Assembly (NCBI RefSeq): GCF_014650575.1
Contig: NZ_BMVF01000007.1
Location: 1-64,000 of the forward strand
DNA length: 64,000 bases
Direction of reading: 5' to 3'
Origin: Streptomyces naganishii JCM 4654
GTDB lineage: Bacteria > Actinomycetota > Actinomycetes > Streptomycetales > Streptomycetaceae
The number at the start of each line of letters is the position of its first letter. Position 1 is the stretch's first letter. Both the position numbers and the translations under genes were made by a program. This document shows, piece after piece, positions 10,021 to 22,109 of this stretch. The notes below the pieces were generated by a model. The model was given only the letters and a program-made list of their open reading frames with translations. It ran no database searches and was not told the DNA's origin.

Positions 10021-11875
10021 CCGCGAGGGGGGCGCGCGGCAGCGGCCGGTGCGCGTGGTGGCGTTCGCCGCCTGCGGGGTCGTACTGCTGGCGGGGTGCG
10101 CCTCGATGCCCGACAACGGGGACCTGCGGGACGTGGAGTCCACCCCGCGCCAGGACACCGAGGTACGGGTGTTCGCCATGCCGCCGCGCGAGGACGCCCC
10201 GCCCTCGGAGATCGTGCAGGGCTTCCTGGAGGCGCTGACCAGCGACGACCCGTCGTACGCTACGGCCCGGCAGTATCTGACCGGTGCGGCCTCGCGGAAC
10301 TGGAGTCCGGACTCGGCGACGACCGTGCTCTCCAACGGCCCCGACATCCAGGTGGACCGCTCGACCGGGCACGACGACACCGACGACTACGCGTTCACGC
10401 TGACCGGCACCAAGGTGGCCCGGGTCGACGAGCAGCAGTCGTACACCCCGCTCGGCGGCCACTACAGCCAGCCCGTGCACCTGGCGCGGGACAAGAAGAC
10501 CGGCCAGTGGCGCATCGACGTGCTGCCGCAGGGCGTGGTCATGGGGCAGTCGGACTTCCAGCGCAACTACATGTCCGTCAACAAGTACTACTTCGCCTCC
10601 AACGGCTCTGCGGCCACCGGTGCCGCCTCCGCCGCCTCGACCGGGGCGCCCGTGACCGCCGTCGCCGATCCGGTCTACGTGCGCGAGCGCGTGGACGCGA
10701 TGACGCAGGTGGTGCGCTCCGTGCTGAAGGGGCCGACGCGCTGGCTGCGGCCGGTGGTCCGGTCGAGCTTCCCCACCGGTACGGCGCTGCCCAAGGGCGT
10801 CGCCGGTCTGGTGCCCGACGACCAGAACAAGCTGACCGTGCCGCTCAACGAGAAGGCGTCCCGCGTGGGGCGCGCGAAGTGCACGGAGATGGCCACCCAG
10901 CTGCTGTTCACGCTCCAGAGCCTGACGCCCACGGTGGACTCGGTCGAACTGCGGCGCGCCGACGGCAGCACCCTGTGCACCCTCAGCGAGGAGCGCGCCG
11001 AGACGCTCGCCACGCGCGGGTCGGTGAAGCGGCCCGAGTACCTGTACTTCGTCGACGACAAGCACCGGCTGGTGCGCATCGCCGGCGGCGGCGCGCAGAC
11101 GAGCGCCGCCGAGCCGGTGCCGGGCGCGCTCGGCGAGGGCACCCAGAAGTTCCGGTCGGTCGGCGTCTCCTGGGACGAGCACACGGCGGCCGCGGTCGGC
11201 TTCGACGGCAGGTCGCTGTTCGTCAGCCCGATGGTGGCGGGTGCCCCCCTCGGCGATCCGGTGCTGCAGAGCGCGGGCAAGACCGAGGACGACCGGCTCA
11301 CGCCGCCCAGCTGGGACGCGCGCGGCGACCTGTGGGTGGCCGACCGCGATCCGGCCCGGCCGCGGCTGCTGGTGCTCGAACAGGGCGCGGGCCGGCCCAT
11401 CGAGGTGCGCGTGCCCGGTCTCGACGGGCGCGTCAACGCGGTGCGGGTGGCCGCCGACGGGGTGCGGATCGCGCTGGTGGTGCAGCACAAGGACGGCAAC
11501 CGGTCGCTGCTCATCGGGCGGATCGAGCGGGACGGCGGGAGCGGCGACCGGCCGGTGGTGTCGGTGCTGGAACTGCGTTCGGCGGCGCCGCAGCTGGAGG
11601 ACGTCACCGCCATGTCGTGGGCGGGCGACAGCCGGCTCGTCGTGGCCGGGCGCGAGCAGGGGGGCGTGCAGACCATGCGGTACGTCCAGGTCGACGGCTC
11701 CACGCCGGAAGGCCCGGCGCCCGCCGCGCTGACCGGGGTGCAGTCGATCGCCGCGTCCGACGACGAGCGGCTGCCGCTGGTGGCGTACTCGGAGGACGGG
11801 ATCGTGCGGATGCCGTCCGGGGCGCAGTGGCAGAAGGTGGTCAAGGACGGTTCGGCGCCGGTCTATCCGGGCTGA
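10010..11875 (+). CDS. lpqB: Lipoprotein LpqB, MtrAB-associated
   Basis: This 621-aa lipoprotein has a signal peptide ending in lipobox LLAGC (C30). A GerMN-type sporulation/germination domain follows (roughly residues 60-340), then a C-terminal LpqB beta-propeller domain. In mycobacteria LpqB interacts with the extracellular part of MtrB and modulates its signalling; the same role is inferred from the overlapping mtrB-lpqB arrangement. The GTG start at 10010 follows a good GGGGAGG site and lies inside the end of mtrB, indicating coupling. Confidence 0.95.
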   Translation: MGADREGGARQRPVRVVAFAACGVVLLAGCASMPDNGDLRDVESTPRQDTEVRVFAMPPREDAPPSEIVQGFLEALTSDDPSYATARQYLTGAASRNWSPDSATTVLSNGPDIQVDRSTGHDDTDDYAFTLTGTKVARVDEQQSYTPLGGHYSQPVHLARDKKTGQWRIDVLPQGVVMGQSDFQRNYMSVNKYYFASNGSAATGAASAASTGAPVTAVADPVYVRERVDAMTQVVRSVLKGPTRWLRPVVRSSFPTGTALPKGVAGLVPDDQNKLTVPLNEKASRVGRAKCTEMATQLLFTLQSLTPTVDSVELRRADGSTLCTLSEERAETLATRGSVKRPEYLYFVDDKHRLVRIAGGGAQTSAAEPVPGALGEGTQKFRSVGVSWDEHTAAAVGFDGRSLFVSPMVAGAPLGDPVLQSAGKTEDDRLTPPSWDARGDLWVADRDPARPRLLVLEQGAGRPIEVRVPGLDGRVNAVRVAADGVRIALVVQHKDGNRSLLIGRIERDGGSGDRPVVSVLELRSAAPQLEDVTAMSWAGDSRLVVAGREQGGVQTMRYVQVDGSTPEGPAPAALTGVQSIAASDDERLPLVAYSEDGIVRMPSGAQWQKVVKDGSAPVYPG

Positions 11876-11953
11876 GCGGCCCCCGGCCGAGTTGTCCACA
11901 GGGGGTTTTCCACAGGGCTGGCAGGGCCGCTTCGGCATTGGCACAGTGGGGTC

Positions 11954-12826
11954 ATGCGCGGGTGGTGGCAGGACCTGGCCGACCTGGTACTGCCGGCCGA
12001 GTGCGGAGGCTGCGGCAGGCCCCGTACGGTGCTCTGCCCCAGATGCCGTGCGGCCCTCGCCGGGGCCGTGCCGCGCCGGGTGCGGCCGGAGCCGGAGCCG
12101 TCCGGTCTGCCCGCCGTGCACGCCGCGGCTCCTTACGCGGACGCGGTGCGGGCGGTGCTCCTGGCCCACAAGGAGCGCGGCGCGCTGACCCTGGCCGCGC
12201 CGCTCGGCACGGCTCTGGCGGGCGCGGTGCGGGCCGGACTGCAAAACGCCCCGGGCGTGGGCGCCGGTGGACCGGTGCTGCTCGTTCCGGTGCCCTCCGC
12301 GCGGCGGGCGGTGCGGGCGCGCGGGCATGATCCGACGCGCCGGATCGCGCTCGCGGCGGCCGCCGAGCTGCGGCGGTGCGGTACCCCGGCGCGGGCCCTG
12401 GCCGTGCTGCGGCAGCGGCGTGCCGTGGCGGACCAGTCGGGGCTGGACTCGCGGCAGCGCGGGGACAACCTCGCCGGCGCGCTGGGGGTCGCGGGAGCCG
12501 GTGCCCGGCTGCTGCTCGGCGGTCCGGTGGTGCTCGTGGATGACCTGATGACGACGGGAGCGTCGCTCGCGGAGGCGGCGCGGGCGGTCGGAGCGGCCGT
12601 GCGCGAGGTGGCCGCGCGCGGGCCGGCGTACGAGTGTGAGCCCGCCGCCGTGTACGCGGCGCGGACCCGGGAAGGGATGGGGGACAAGAAGAGGGGAACG
12701 CGGCGGAAGGAGGGGAACTCGGTGTACGGCACAGGGGAAAAGGCGGCTGCCGACGGCCCTGGTCAGGTGATCTGCGCGGCCGTTGTCGCGTCGTCGCCGG
12801 ATTCCTTCGAAATAAACCGGAACTGA
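11954..12826 (+). CDS. comF: ComF family phosphoribosyltransferase-like protein
   Basis: This 290-aa protein has an N-terminal four-cysteine zinc site (C17, C20, C28, C31: CGGC...CPRC). A type I phosphoribosyltransferase fold follows, with PRPP-binding motif VVLVDDLMTTGAS near residues 195-207. ComF proteins are linked to DNA uptake or handling in other bacteria; the role in streptomycetes is not settled. About 55 residues follow the PRT core, ending in DSFEINRN and including the low-complexity stretch DKKRGTRRKEGN. It follows lpqB by 78 bases and precedes hpf, an order shared with mycobacteria. Confidence 0.9.
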   Translation: MRGWWQDLADLVLPAECGGCGRPRTVLCPRCRAALAGAVPRRVRPEPEPSGLPAVHAAAPYADAVRAVLLAHKERGALTLAAPLGTALAGAVRAGLQNAPGVGAGGPVLLVPVPSARRAVRARGHDPTRRIALAAAAELRRCGTPARALAVLRQRRAVADQSGLDSRQRGDNLAGALGVAGAGARLLLGGPVVLVDDLMTTGASLAEAARAVGAAVREVAARGPAYECEPAAVYAARTREGMGDKKRGTRRKEGNSVYGTGEKAAADGPGQVICAAVVASSPDSFEINRN

Positions 12827-13141
12827 CTGCGATCTTGCGACGTTGCAGGTAATGAGAAGGTCAATTCACCTGAACGGAGGTACGCCGCAGTAGAGGGTGA
12901 CGTCATCCGTCCGGGCGAGATATGTTCGGGTTGTGAGGGAAAGGCGCAGGCCATCCCCCTCATATCCGAATGCCGCGCCGCGGGTTTCCGCAATCACCCG
13001 CACCGGCAGGGTGGAGATCTCGCCCACGGGGGAGGAGGAGGTGGACGTCACCGAGTCCGAGGTTCCGGGACTGACCGGAACCGGGTGCAAAAGGGAGATG
13101 CTCCGCCGTCGAAGCGGAGCGATCCGGGAACGGAGTTCTGC
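12827..13141. other. comF-hpf intergenic region
   Basis: These 315 bases hold no convincing gene. Short frames on both strands lack homology-like motifs and ribosome sites. The stretch GGCGAGATATGTTCGGG (about 12911-12927) is less GC-rich and could hold a -10 element for hpf. A purine-rich GGGAGGAGGAGGTGG lies near 13030-13043 with no fitting start codon beyond it. No terminator-like hairpin is obvious after comF. Confidence 0.4.
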
Positions 13142-13831
13142 GTGGACATCGTCGTCAAGGGCCGCAAGACCGAGGTGCCCGAGCGGTTCCGCAAGCACGT
13201 GGCCGAGAAGCTGAACCTGGAGAAGATCCAGAAGCTCGATGGCAAGGTGATCAGCCTCGACGTCGAGGTGTCCAAGGAGCCCAACCCGCGACAGGCCGAC
13301 CGGTGCGACCGAGTGGAGATCACGCTCCGCTCCCGCGGTCCGGTGATCCGGGCGGAGGCGGCGGCCAGCGATCCGTACGCGGCGCTCGACCTGGCGGCGG
13401 AAAAGCTGGGGGCCCGGCTGCGCAAGCAGCACGACAAGCGTTTCTCCCGGCGCGGCGCGCGCCGGATCTCCGCGGCCGAGGTGCCCGACCACGTCCCGGG
13501 CGCGGCGACGATGGGCGGGGCGAACACGGCCCGGGAAGAGGAAGCGGGCCAGGTGCCCACCAAGAAGGTCGGTTCGCTCGAGGTGCAGGGGGACGGACCC
13601 CTCGTCGTCCGCGAGAAGACCCACGTCGCCTCCCCGATGACCCTCGACCAGGCCCTCTACGAGATGGAACTGGTCGGGCACGACTTCTACCTCTTCGTCG
13701 ACTCCGAGACCAAGGAACCCAGCGTCGTCTACCGCCGGCACGCCTACGACTACGGCGTGATCCACCTGCGGACGGACACGATGGTCACCCAGACGCACTC
13801 TCCCGAGGCGGGCGGCACGCTGGGCGGCTGA
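13142..13831 (+). CDS. hpf: Ribosome hibernation promoting factor, long form
   Basis: This 229-aa long-type HPF/RaiA begins VDIVVKGRKTEVPERFRKHV. The N-terminal ribosome-binding S30AE domain (residues 1-105) is followed by a linker. The C-terminal dimerisation domain (about 165-225) contains TLDQALYEMELVGHDFYLFVDSE and SVVYRRHAYDYGVIHL. Long HPF joins two 70S ribosomes into inactive 100S dimers in stationary phase. I chose the GTG at 13142 because an ACGGAG site sits 6 bases upstream and the S30AE fold begins there. A GTG at 13085 would add 19 atypical residues. A strong terminator follows. Confidence 0.94.
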   Translation: MDIVVKGRKTEVPERFRKHVAEKLNLEKIQKLDGKVISLDVEVSKEPNPRQADRCDRVEITLRSRGPVIRAEAAASDPYAALDLAAEKLGARLRKQHDKRFSRRGARRISAAEVPDHVPGAATMGGANTAREEEAGQVPTKKVGSLEVQGDGPLVVREKTHVASPMTLDQALYEMELVGHDFYLFVDSETKEPSVVYRRHAYDYGVIHLRTDTMVTQTHSPEAGGTLGG

Positions 13832-13867
13832 CCCCCCGGCCGAAAGGACCCCCGGCCGACAGCTGAG

Positions 13868-13908
13868 CCGGTGCCCCTGGAGCGCGTGTGCGCCCCCAGG
13901 GGCACCGG
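13868..13908 (+). terminator. Terminator after hpf
   Basis: A 13-bp perfect inverted repeat (CCGGTGCCCCTGG with CCAGGGGCACCGG) encloses a 15-base loop, 36 bases after the hpf stop. There is no clear T tract, as is usual for streptomycete terminators. Confidence 0.75.
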
Positions 13909-14052
13909 CGTGCGACCCCGGGGCGCACGTCTTCGTCACCGCGGTGTCGGCCGGACATGGAATCATGGCCGCAACGGCTCAACCGATGGGCCGTTGCCTT
14001 GGGTTGGCCACGGCACGAGACACCAGGCCACAGCCTCAGGGGGAGGAACACG

Positions 14053-14799
14053 ATGACGGACAGCTTCGGACCGATGCGGGACGAGGATGCCGACGACGGC
14101 GTCGTCGGCATGGGCCCGGAGGCGGGCACTCCACGCAAGGAGCCGATCAGAGTCCTTGTCGTCGACGACCACGCCCTCTTCCGTCGCGGACTGGAGATCG
14201 TGCTCGCCGCCGAGGAGGACATCCAGGTCGTCGGCGAGGCCGGGGACGGCGCGGAGGCCGTGGACAAGGCCGCCGACCTGCTGCCCGACATCGTGCTGAT
14301 GGACGTGCGGATGCCCCGGCGCGGCGGGATCGAGGCCTGCACCTCGATCAAGGAGGTCGCCCCCAGCGCGAAGATCATCATGCTGACGATCAGCGACGAG
14401 GAGGCCGACCTCTACGACGCGATCAAGGCGGGCGCCACGGGCTACCTGCTCAAGGAGATCTCCACCGACGAGGTGGCCACCGCCATCCGCGCGGTGGCCG
14501 ACGGGCAGTCGCAGATCAGCCCCTCGATGGCCTCCAAGCTGCTCACCGAGTTCAAGTCGATGATCCAGCGCACCGACGAGCGCCGCCTGGTGCCCGCGCC
14601 CCGGCTGACCGACCGGGAGCTGGAGGTGCTCAAGCTCGTCGCCACCGGCATGAACAACCGGGACATCGCCAAGGAGCTGTTCATCTCGGAGAACACCGTG
14701 AAGAACCACGTCCGCAACATCCTGGAGAAGCTCCAGCTGCACTCCCGGATGGAAGCGGTGGTCTACGCGATGCGGGAGAAGATCCTCGAGATCCGCTGA
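14053..14799 (+). CDS. Orphan NarL/LuxR-type response regulator
   Basis: This 248-aa protein has a 30-residue leader and a receiver domain (about 32-150) with VVDDH and phospho-acceptor D84 in VLMDVRMPRRGG. The C-terminal LuxR helix-turn-helix reads LTDRELEVLKLVATGMNNRD and continues IAKELFISENTVKNHVRNIL. GGGAGGA lies 5 bases before the ATG. No histidine kinase gene is adjacent, so it is an orphan regulator. A corresponding orphan regulator lies between hpf and secA in S. coelicolor (from memory, not checked). Target genes unknown. Confidence 0.93.
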   Translation: MTDSFGPMRDEDADDGVVGMGPEAGTPRKEPIRVLVVDDHALFRRGLEIVLAAEEDIQVVGEAGDGAEAVDKAADLLPDIVLMDVRMPRRGGIEACTSIKEVAPSAKIIMLTISDEEADLYDAIKAGATGYLLKEISTDEVATAIRAVADGQSQISPSMASKLLTEFKSMIQRTDERRLVPAPRLTDRELEVLKLVATGMNNRDIAKELFISENTVKNHVRNILEKLQLHSRMEAVVYAMREKILEIR

Positions 14800-14846
14800 C
14801 GGCGCGTGCGCCGCTCGGCGGCGACCCGCCGGCAACCCGGCAGCGG

Positions 14847-16022
14847 TCAGCCGAGCGCGCGGGCCAGTTCTGCGACGAGGGCCTCGCGCAGTTCGGGGGC
14901 GTCCACCCGCTCGACGCGCACGTCCGTGCAGTCCACCCAGCTCGCCGCCTCGACCAGCGCCTGCGCCACCGCGGGTACGGCCCTCGCGCCGTCCAGGGTG
15001 ACCTGCTTGGCGACCAGGGTGCGTCCCGCGCGGGCGGGGTCCACCCGGCCGACGAGGCGGCCGCCGGCGAGGACCGGCATCGCGAAGTAGCCGTGGATCC
15101 GCTTGGGCTTGGGGACGTAGGCCTCCAGGCGGTGGGTGAAGCCGAAGATCCGCTCGGTGCGGGCCCGTTCCCAGACAAGCGAGTCGAAGGGGGACAGCAG
15201 CGTCGTGCGGTGGCGGCCGCGCGGGGGCGTCCGCAGCGCCGCCGGGTCCGCCCAGGCCGGCCTGCCCCAGCCCTCCACCGTGACCGGCACCAGACCCGAG
15301 TCCGCGATCACGGCGTCCACCTGCTCGGCCTTGAGACGGTGGTAGTCGGCGATGTCCGCGCGCGTGCCCACGCCCAGGGACTGGCCGGCCAGCCGGACCA
15401 GACGGCGCAGGCACTCGGCGTCGTCCAGCTCGTCGTGCAGCAGCTCCCCGGGCACCGCGCGCTCGGCGAGGTCGTACACCCGCTTCCAGCCGCGGCGCTC
15501 CACGCAGACCACCTCGCCGTACATCAGGGCGCGCTCGACGGCGACCTTCGCACCGGACCAGTCCCACCACTCGCTGGTCCGCTTCGCGCCGCCCAGCTCG
15601 GTCGCCGTCAGCGGTCCCTCGGCCCGCAACTGTTTGATGACCTGGTCGTACGCGCCGTCGGGCAGCGTGTGGTGCCAGTGCGGGCGGTCGCGGTAGGCGC
15701 GGCGGCGGAACGCGAAGTGGGGCCACTCCTCGATCGGGAGGACGCAGGCGGCGTGCGACCAGTACTCGAAGGCGTGCGTGCCCTTCCAGTAGGCGTCCTC
15801 GACCGTCCTGCGGCCGACCGCGCCGAGCCGGGCGTAGGGAATGAGCTCGTGGGAGCGGGCGAGTACGGAGATGGTGTCCAGCTGGACGGCGCCGAGATGG
15901 CGCAGGACGCCGCGCACGCCGGACCTGCGGTCGGGTGCGCCGAGGAGGCCCTGGGCGCGCAGGGCGATGCGGCGGGCTTCGTCCGCGGAGAGCTCGGTGG
16001 TGGGACGCGGGGCGGTCGTCAT
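14847..16022 (-). CDS. YcaQ/AlkX-like winged-helix DNA glycosylase
   Basis: This 391-aa protein is of the HTH_42 (YcaQ) family. The family signature QLDTISVLARSHE includes the QxD motif (Q47, D49) required for catalysis in E. coli YcaQ, which unhooks interstrand crosslinks and excises bulky alkylated bases. Other family segments are HAFEYWSHAACVLPIEEWP and the C-terminal VGRVDPARAGRTLVAKQV. A role in self-resistance or repair of alkylation damage is inferred. It is convergent with the response regulator gene, with 47 bases between the stops. GTG 16031 is an alternative start. Confidence 0.9.
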   Translation of the reverse strand: MTTAPRPTTELSADEARRIALRAQGLLGAPDRRSGVRGVLRHLGAVQLDTISVLARSHELIPYARLGAVGRRTVEDAYWKGTHAFEYWSHAACVLPIEEWPHFAFRRRAYRDRPHWHHTLPDGAYDQVIKQLRAEGPLTATELGGAKRTSEWWDWSGAKVAVERALMYGEVVCVERRGWKRVYDLAERAVPGELLHDELDDAECLRRLVRLAGQSLGVGTRADIADYHRLKAEQVDAVIADSGLVPVTVEGWGRPAWADPAALRTPPRGRHRTTLLSPFDSLVWERARTERIFGFTHRLEAYVPKPKRIHGYFAMPVLAGGRLVGRVDPARAGRTLVAKQVTLDGARAVPAVAQALVEAASWVDCTDVRVERVDAPELREALVAELARALG

Positions 16023-16153
16023 GCTGGGCACGATAGGACCCCGCACTGACAACCCGCCCCGACCTGGGGCTTGGCCCGCAGCTCCTGGGCGCCCGGCGGC
16101 TACGAGGCGCCCGCGGCTACGAGGTGCCCGCGGTTCTGCGGCGCCCGGCGGCA

Positions 16154-16723
16154 TCACGCGCGGGCGGGCAGATAGGGCGCCGCCGAGGGCAGTCCCAGGT
16201 CCGAGGGCAGCAGGGAGCCCACCCAGCAGTCCCGGCGCACGCCCTTGTTGTTGAGGGCCGAGCGCAGGGTGCCCTCCACCGTGAAGCCGGCCCGTTCGGC
16301 CACCGCGCGGGAGGCGTGGTTGCCGACCTCGGCACGCCACTCCAGCCGGTCCACGCAGCGCTCGGTGAACGCCCAGCGGGCCACGGCCGACGCGGCCTCG
16401 CTGACGTAGCCGTTGCCCCGGTGCTCCTTGGCGCCCCAGTAACCGATCTCCGCCTCGCCCAGTCCGCGCATGGTGATGCCGAGCATGCCCACCAGGTCGC
16501 CCGCGGGCAGGAACAGCCCGAAGGTGAACATCGAGTCGCCGGCCCAGCCGTCGGGCACCATCCGCCCGGTGAAGCCCCGCGCGTGCTCGTACAGATAAGG
16601 GGAGGGCACAGTGGTCCAGCGCTGGATGTCGGGGTCCTGCGCGGCGGCGAACACCGCGTCCGTGTCCTCGGGGCCCACGGCGCGCAGCACGAGGCGGTCG
16701 GTGGTGAGCGTGACGGGTTCCAT
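16154..16723 (-). CDS. GNAT family N-acetyltransferase (RimJ/RimL-like)
   Basis: This 189-aa acetyltransferase begins with the RimJ/RimL-like opening TLTTDRLVLRAVGPEDTDAV. It contains the acetyl-CoA-binding pattern GYWGAKEHRGNGYVSEAA, matching the family's RxxG-type loop, followed by NHASRAVAERAGFTVEGTL. The substrate, a protein N-terminus or a small amine, cannot be deduced. It lies 131 bases upstream of the YcaQ-like gene on the same strand and is divergent from secA. Confidence 0.9.
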   Translation of the reverse strand: MEPVTLTTDRLVLRAVGPEDTDAVFAAAQDPDIQRWTTVPSPYLYEHARGFTGRMVPDGWAGDSMFTFGLFLPAGDLVGMLGITMRGLGEAEIGYWGAKEHRGNGYVSEAASAVARWAFTERCVDRLEWRAEVGNHASRAVAERAGFTVEGTLRSALNNKGVRRDCWVGSLLPSDLGLPSAAPYLPARA

Positions 16724-16995
16724 CGCCCGATTCTGCTCGGGCCGCCGCGAAGCGCGCCATCGCTTTTAGCGGTCCGTGAGCACGCGATCACGATTCGCGC
16801 AATTCGTCGCCGGAACGCGGCACCATCGACGGCTCTGGGCCGTTGTCCCCATTGAAGGCGACTCGAAGCAGCGGACGGGAGCCGTCACGGCAGGCCCTCC
16901 CGGCTTGGCGGGGTCCTCGCATACGATGGCCGTTGCTCAGTCAGTCAAATGGAAACCGACCGTCCCAGGCCCGACCGGCAAGGAGACCAACCCCC

Positions 16996-19812
<2,817 letters not shown>

Positions 19813-19847
19813 CGGCAGCTTGCCGAAGTAACGGCACCCTGCGGAAC

Positions 19848-19875
19848 GGCCGGGCACCCCTGGGGGCGCCCGGCC
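19848..19875 (+). terminator. Terminator after secA
   Basis: GGCCGGGC and GCCCGGCC form an 8-bp stem around ACCCCTGGGGGC, which can itself pair. CTTCT follows. It lies 35 bases past the secA stop and is convergent with the DUF6459 gene. Confidence 0.7.
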
Positions 19876-19934
19876 CTTCTGCTTCCCGCGCCGGGCTGGC
19901 CCGGCCCCTCGCCCCGGGCTCAGCGGACTTGGGC

Positions 19935-20555
19935 TCAGTCGTCCTCGGGGCGGGGTGGGCGGGGGCCGCCGAGTTCCACCGCTGTGCAGCGCCAGCGGAG
20001 GTCGCGGCCCAGTTCCAGTCGGAAGGCCATCGCGCGGAGCTGGTCGCCCGCGCCGATGCGGGCGAAGGCCTCCACGGCGCCCGGGCGGGGCTCGTAGTAG
20101 CCGATGTCCCGGACGACCGGGCGGGTGCCGCGAGTGCGCAGGGGGCCTCGTTCGGCGAGCCACGCCAGTTCGTCGTAGGCACGGCCCATGGTGTGGCGCA
20201 GCATCCAGTGGACCGGCTTCTGCCCGCTGAGCACGGCCAGGAGACGGTCGGCGAAGAGGTCGGCGGTGAGCGGGAGCTGGGCCGTGCGGGCCTCGTCCCG
20301 GCTGCTCCGGCTGCTCTGCGCCGTGGGGGCGGTGGTCCGGTCCGGGCGGCCCGGTGGGCGGGTGTCGCGGGGGCCGGTGCGGGACCGGTCGCCCGGCGAT
20401 CCCGGCGGGCGTCCGCCTCCCGGCGTACGGCGCACGCTCCCGCCCGGGGGCCGGGGCGGGACGCCGCCTGGGCGGCCCGACGGTCGGGTGCCGGGCTGAC
20501 CTGGGGGACGGGTGCCGGGGCGGCGGTGGTGGGTTCTGGTCATGATCTTGTTCAT
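19935..20555 (-). CDS. DUF6459 / Rv3235-like protein
   Basis: This 206-aa protein has an N-terminal half (about residues 1-95) that is Pro/Arg/Gly-rich and probably disordered. The conserved C-terminal domain includes LFADRLLAVLSGQKPVHWML, YDELAWLAERGPL, VRDIGYYEPRPGAVEAFARI and ALE-type LRAMAFRLELGRDLRWRCTA. It matches the Rv3235-like family encoded downstream of secA1 in mycobacteria. A helical interaction domain is inferred; no activity is known. ATG 20543 is an alternative start. It is convergent with secA. Confidence 0.82.
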   Translation of the reverse strand: MNKIMTRTHHRRPGTRPPGQPGTRPSGRPGGVPPRPPGGSVRRTPGGGRPPGSPGDRSRTGPRDTRPPGRPDRTTAPTAQSSRSSRDEARTAQLPLTADLFADRLLAVLSGQKPVHWMLRHTMGRAYDELAWLAERGPLRTRGTRPVVRDIGYYEPRPGAVEAFARIGAGDQLRAMAFRLELGRDLRWRCTAVELGGPRPPRPEDD

Positions 20556-20888
20556 GGGGCCCCGTTCGTTGTCGGCCGATGGGATACCGGCCGGTAACTT
20601 GTGTTGGGGATCTTGTACGGGGAGCGCCCGGCGGCCGCAAGGAAGGTGCGGGGGCGTGCCGGGGGCCGGGAAGGTTCACCTATCCGTGTGGTGATGGGGG
20701 TCGCCGGCCTGGAAACACCGGTCGGCGCAGGGTGACCCGCGAGGCGTGCGGTGGACGCGTCCGGGCGTGTGGGCAGGGCCACGAAAGGGGACACCCGCAC
20801 GTATCCTGAAGGCCGTCCGGGTGGCCCCGGCCGAGTCTCCTCACGGCCCGGCCCCCTGCACACCCACCGACCACGAAAGCGGCCAGCC
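20556..20888. other. Divergent intergenic region
   Basis: These 333 bases separate the minus-strand DUF6459 gene from the plus-strand DUF6912 gene, so they should hold both promoters. The less GC-rich part near 20583-20620 (ACCGGTAACTTGTGTTGG) and CGTATCCTGAAGG near 20799-20811 are the most promoter-like stretches, the latter with a -10-like TATCCT. I see no gene or strong hairpin. Confidence 0.4.
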
Positions 20889-21410
20889 ATGCGCGTCTAC
20901 GTCCCCCTGACCCTCCCCGGGCTCGCCGAGGCGCACAGGACGGGGGAACTGCGCAAGGGGCCGTTCACCGCGTACGCCGTCACCCCCGCCCTGCGCGAGT
21001 GGTACCTCTCGGACGACATGGAGGAGCTCGAGTACGCCGCCCTCAGCCGGGCCGCCCTGGCCTCGCTGCGGCTGCTCGCGGCCGAGCCGGACGCCCCCCG
21101 CCGCCGGGTCGTCGTCGCCGTGGACGTACCCGACGGCGAGGCCGCCGCAGACCCGGACCGGGCACTCGACCCGGTGGCGCTGGGCGAGGTGCGGGTGGCC
21201 CGCACGGTGACGCTGGCCAAGGCGGCCGCCGTGCACGTCGACTCGGACGAGGCGGAGGCCGACGTGAGCGCGGCCGCCCTGGCGCTCGACGCGGCCGGCG
21301 CCGGGGACGACGACGCGCAGTTCGTCGTGGACGGGGCCGAGGACCACGAGCTGCTCTGGTACGCCACGCAGGAGATCCCCAACCTCGTGGGGCCCGGCGA
21401 CGGGAGCTGA
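20889..21410 (+). CDS. DUF6912 family protein
   Basis: This 173-aa acidic protein begins MRVYVPLTLPGLAEAHRTG and includes YAALSRAALASLRLLAAEPD, then RRVVVAVDVPDGEA and a C-terminal HELLWYATQEIPNLV. The pattern matches a small conserved actinobacterial family (DUF6912) of unknown role. No signal peptide or membrane helix is visible. The start ATG follows GAAAGCGG. The next gene starts 30 bases downstream on the same strand, suggesting an operon. Confidence 0.82.
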   Translation: MRVYVPLTLPGLAEAHRTGELRKGPFTAYAVTPALREWYLSDDMEELEYAALSRAALASLRLLAAEPDAPRRRVVVAVDVPDGEAAADPDRALDPVALGEVRVARTVTLAKAAAVHVDSDEAEADVSAAALALDAAGAGDDDAQFVVDGAEDHELLWYATQEIPNLVGPGDGS

Positions 21411-21440
21411 TTGTCAGTGGCTGCGGGTACGTTGTCGGGC

Positions 21441-22109
21441 ATGGGGAAACAGTCAGCGGCGCACATCGTCTGGGACTGGAACGGCACGCTGTTCCACGAC
21501 AATGACGCCGTGGTCGGCGCGACGAACGCGGCCTTCGCGGAGCTCGGCCTGGAGCCGATCACGCTGGAGCGGTACCGCGCGCTGTACTGCGTGCCGGTGC
21601 CGAAGTTCTACGAGCGGCTGCTCGGACGGCTGCCAACCCAGGCGGAGTGGGAGTCCATGGACCAGGTCTTCCACCGGTACTACACCGAGCACCGCGCCCA
21701 CTGCGGCCTCGCCGAGGGCGCGGCGGAGCTGCTCGCCGGGTGGGTGTCCGCCGGGCACAGCCAGTCGATCCTCAGCATGTACGGACACGCCGACCTGATA
21801 CCCCTGGTCAGGGGCTTCGGTATCGAGGCGCACTTCCTGCGCGTCGACGGGCGGACGGGACCGTCCGGGGGCAGCAAGGCCGAGCACATGGTCAGGCACC
21901 TGGGCGCGCTGTCCGCGACGGTGGACCCGGTGCGGACGGTGGTGATCGGCGACGCCGCGGACGACGCGGTGGCCGCACGGCACGCGGGAGCCCGTGCGGT
22001 GCTCTACACCGGCGGCTCGCACAGCCGCGCCAGCCTCGAGGAGACCGGCGCCCCGGTGGTGGACACCCTCACCGAGGCGGTGGCCGAGGCCCAGCGCCTG
22101 GCCGCGTAG
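21441..22109 (+). CDS. HAD superfamily hydrolase (Gph/PGP-like)
   Basis: This 222-aa phosphatase-like protein has HAD motif I WDWNGTLFHD with nucleophile D12; Asn-Gly replaces the usual Asp-Gly at the motif's second acidic position. Motif II is in QSILSMYGH, and motifs III/IV are in GPSGGSKAEHM and VVIGDAADDAVAARHAGA. A helical cap lies in between. The substrate is unknown. I use ATG 21441; a TTG at 21411, directly after the upstream stop, would add ten residues. Confidence 0.88.
   Translation: MGKQSAAHIVWDWNGTLFHDNDAVVGATNAAFAELGLEPITLERYRALYCVPVPKFYERLLGRLPTQAEWESMDQVFHRYYTEHRAHCGLAEGAAELLAGWVSAGHSQSILSMYGHADLIPLVRGFGIEAHFLRVDGRTGPSGGSKAEHMVRHLGALSATVDPVRTVVIGDAADDAVAARHAGARAVLYTGGSHSRASLEETGAPVVDTLTEAVAEAQRLAA

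Noticed and set aside
16905..16927. secA promoter from TTGGCG and TACGAT
   Set aside because: The spacing between the two hexamers is only 11 bases, too short for a normal -35/-10 pair. Only the TACGAT remains a weak candidate.
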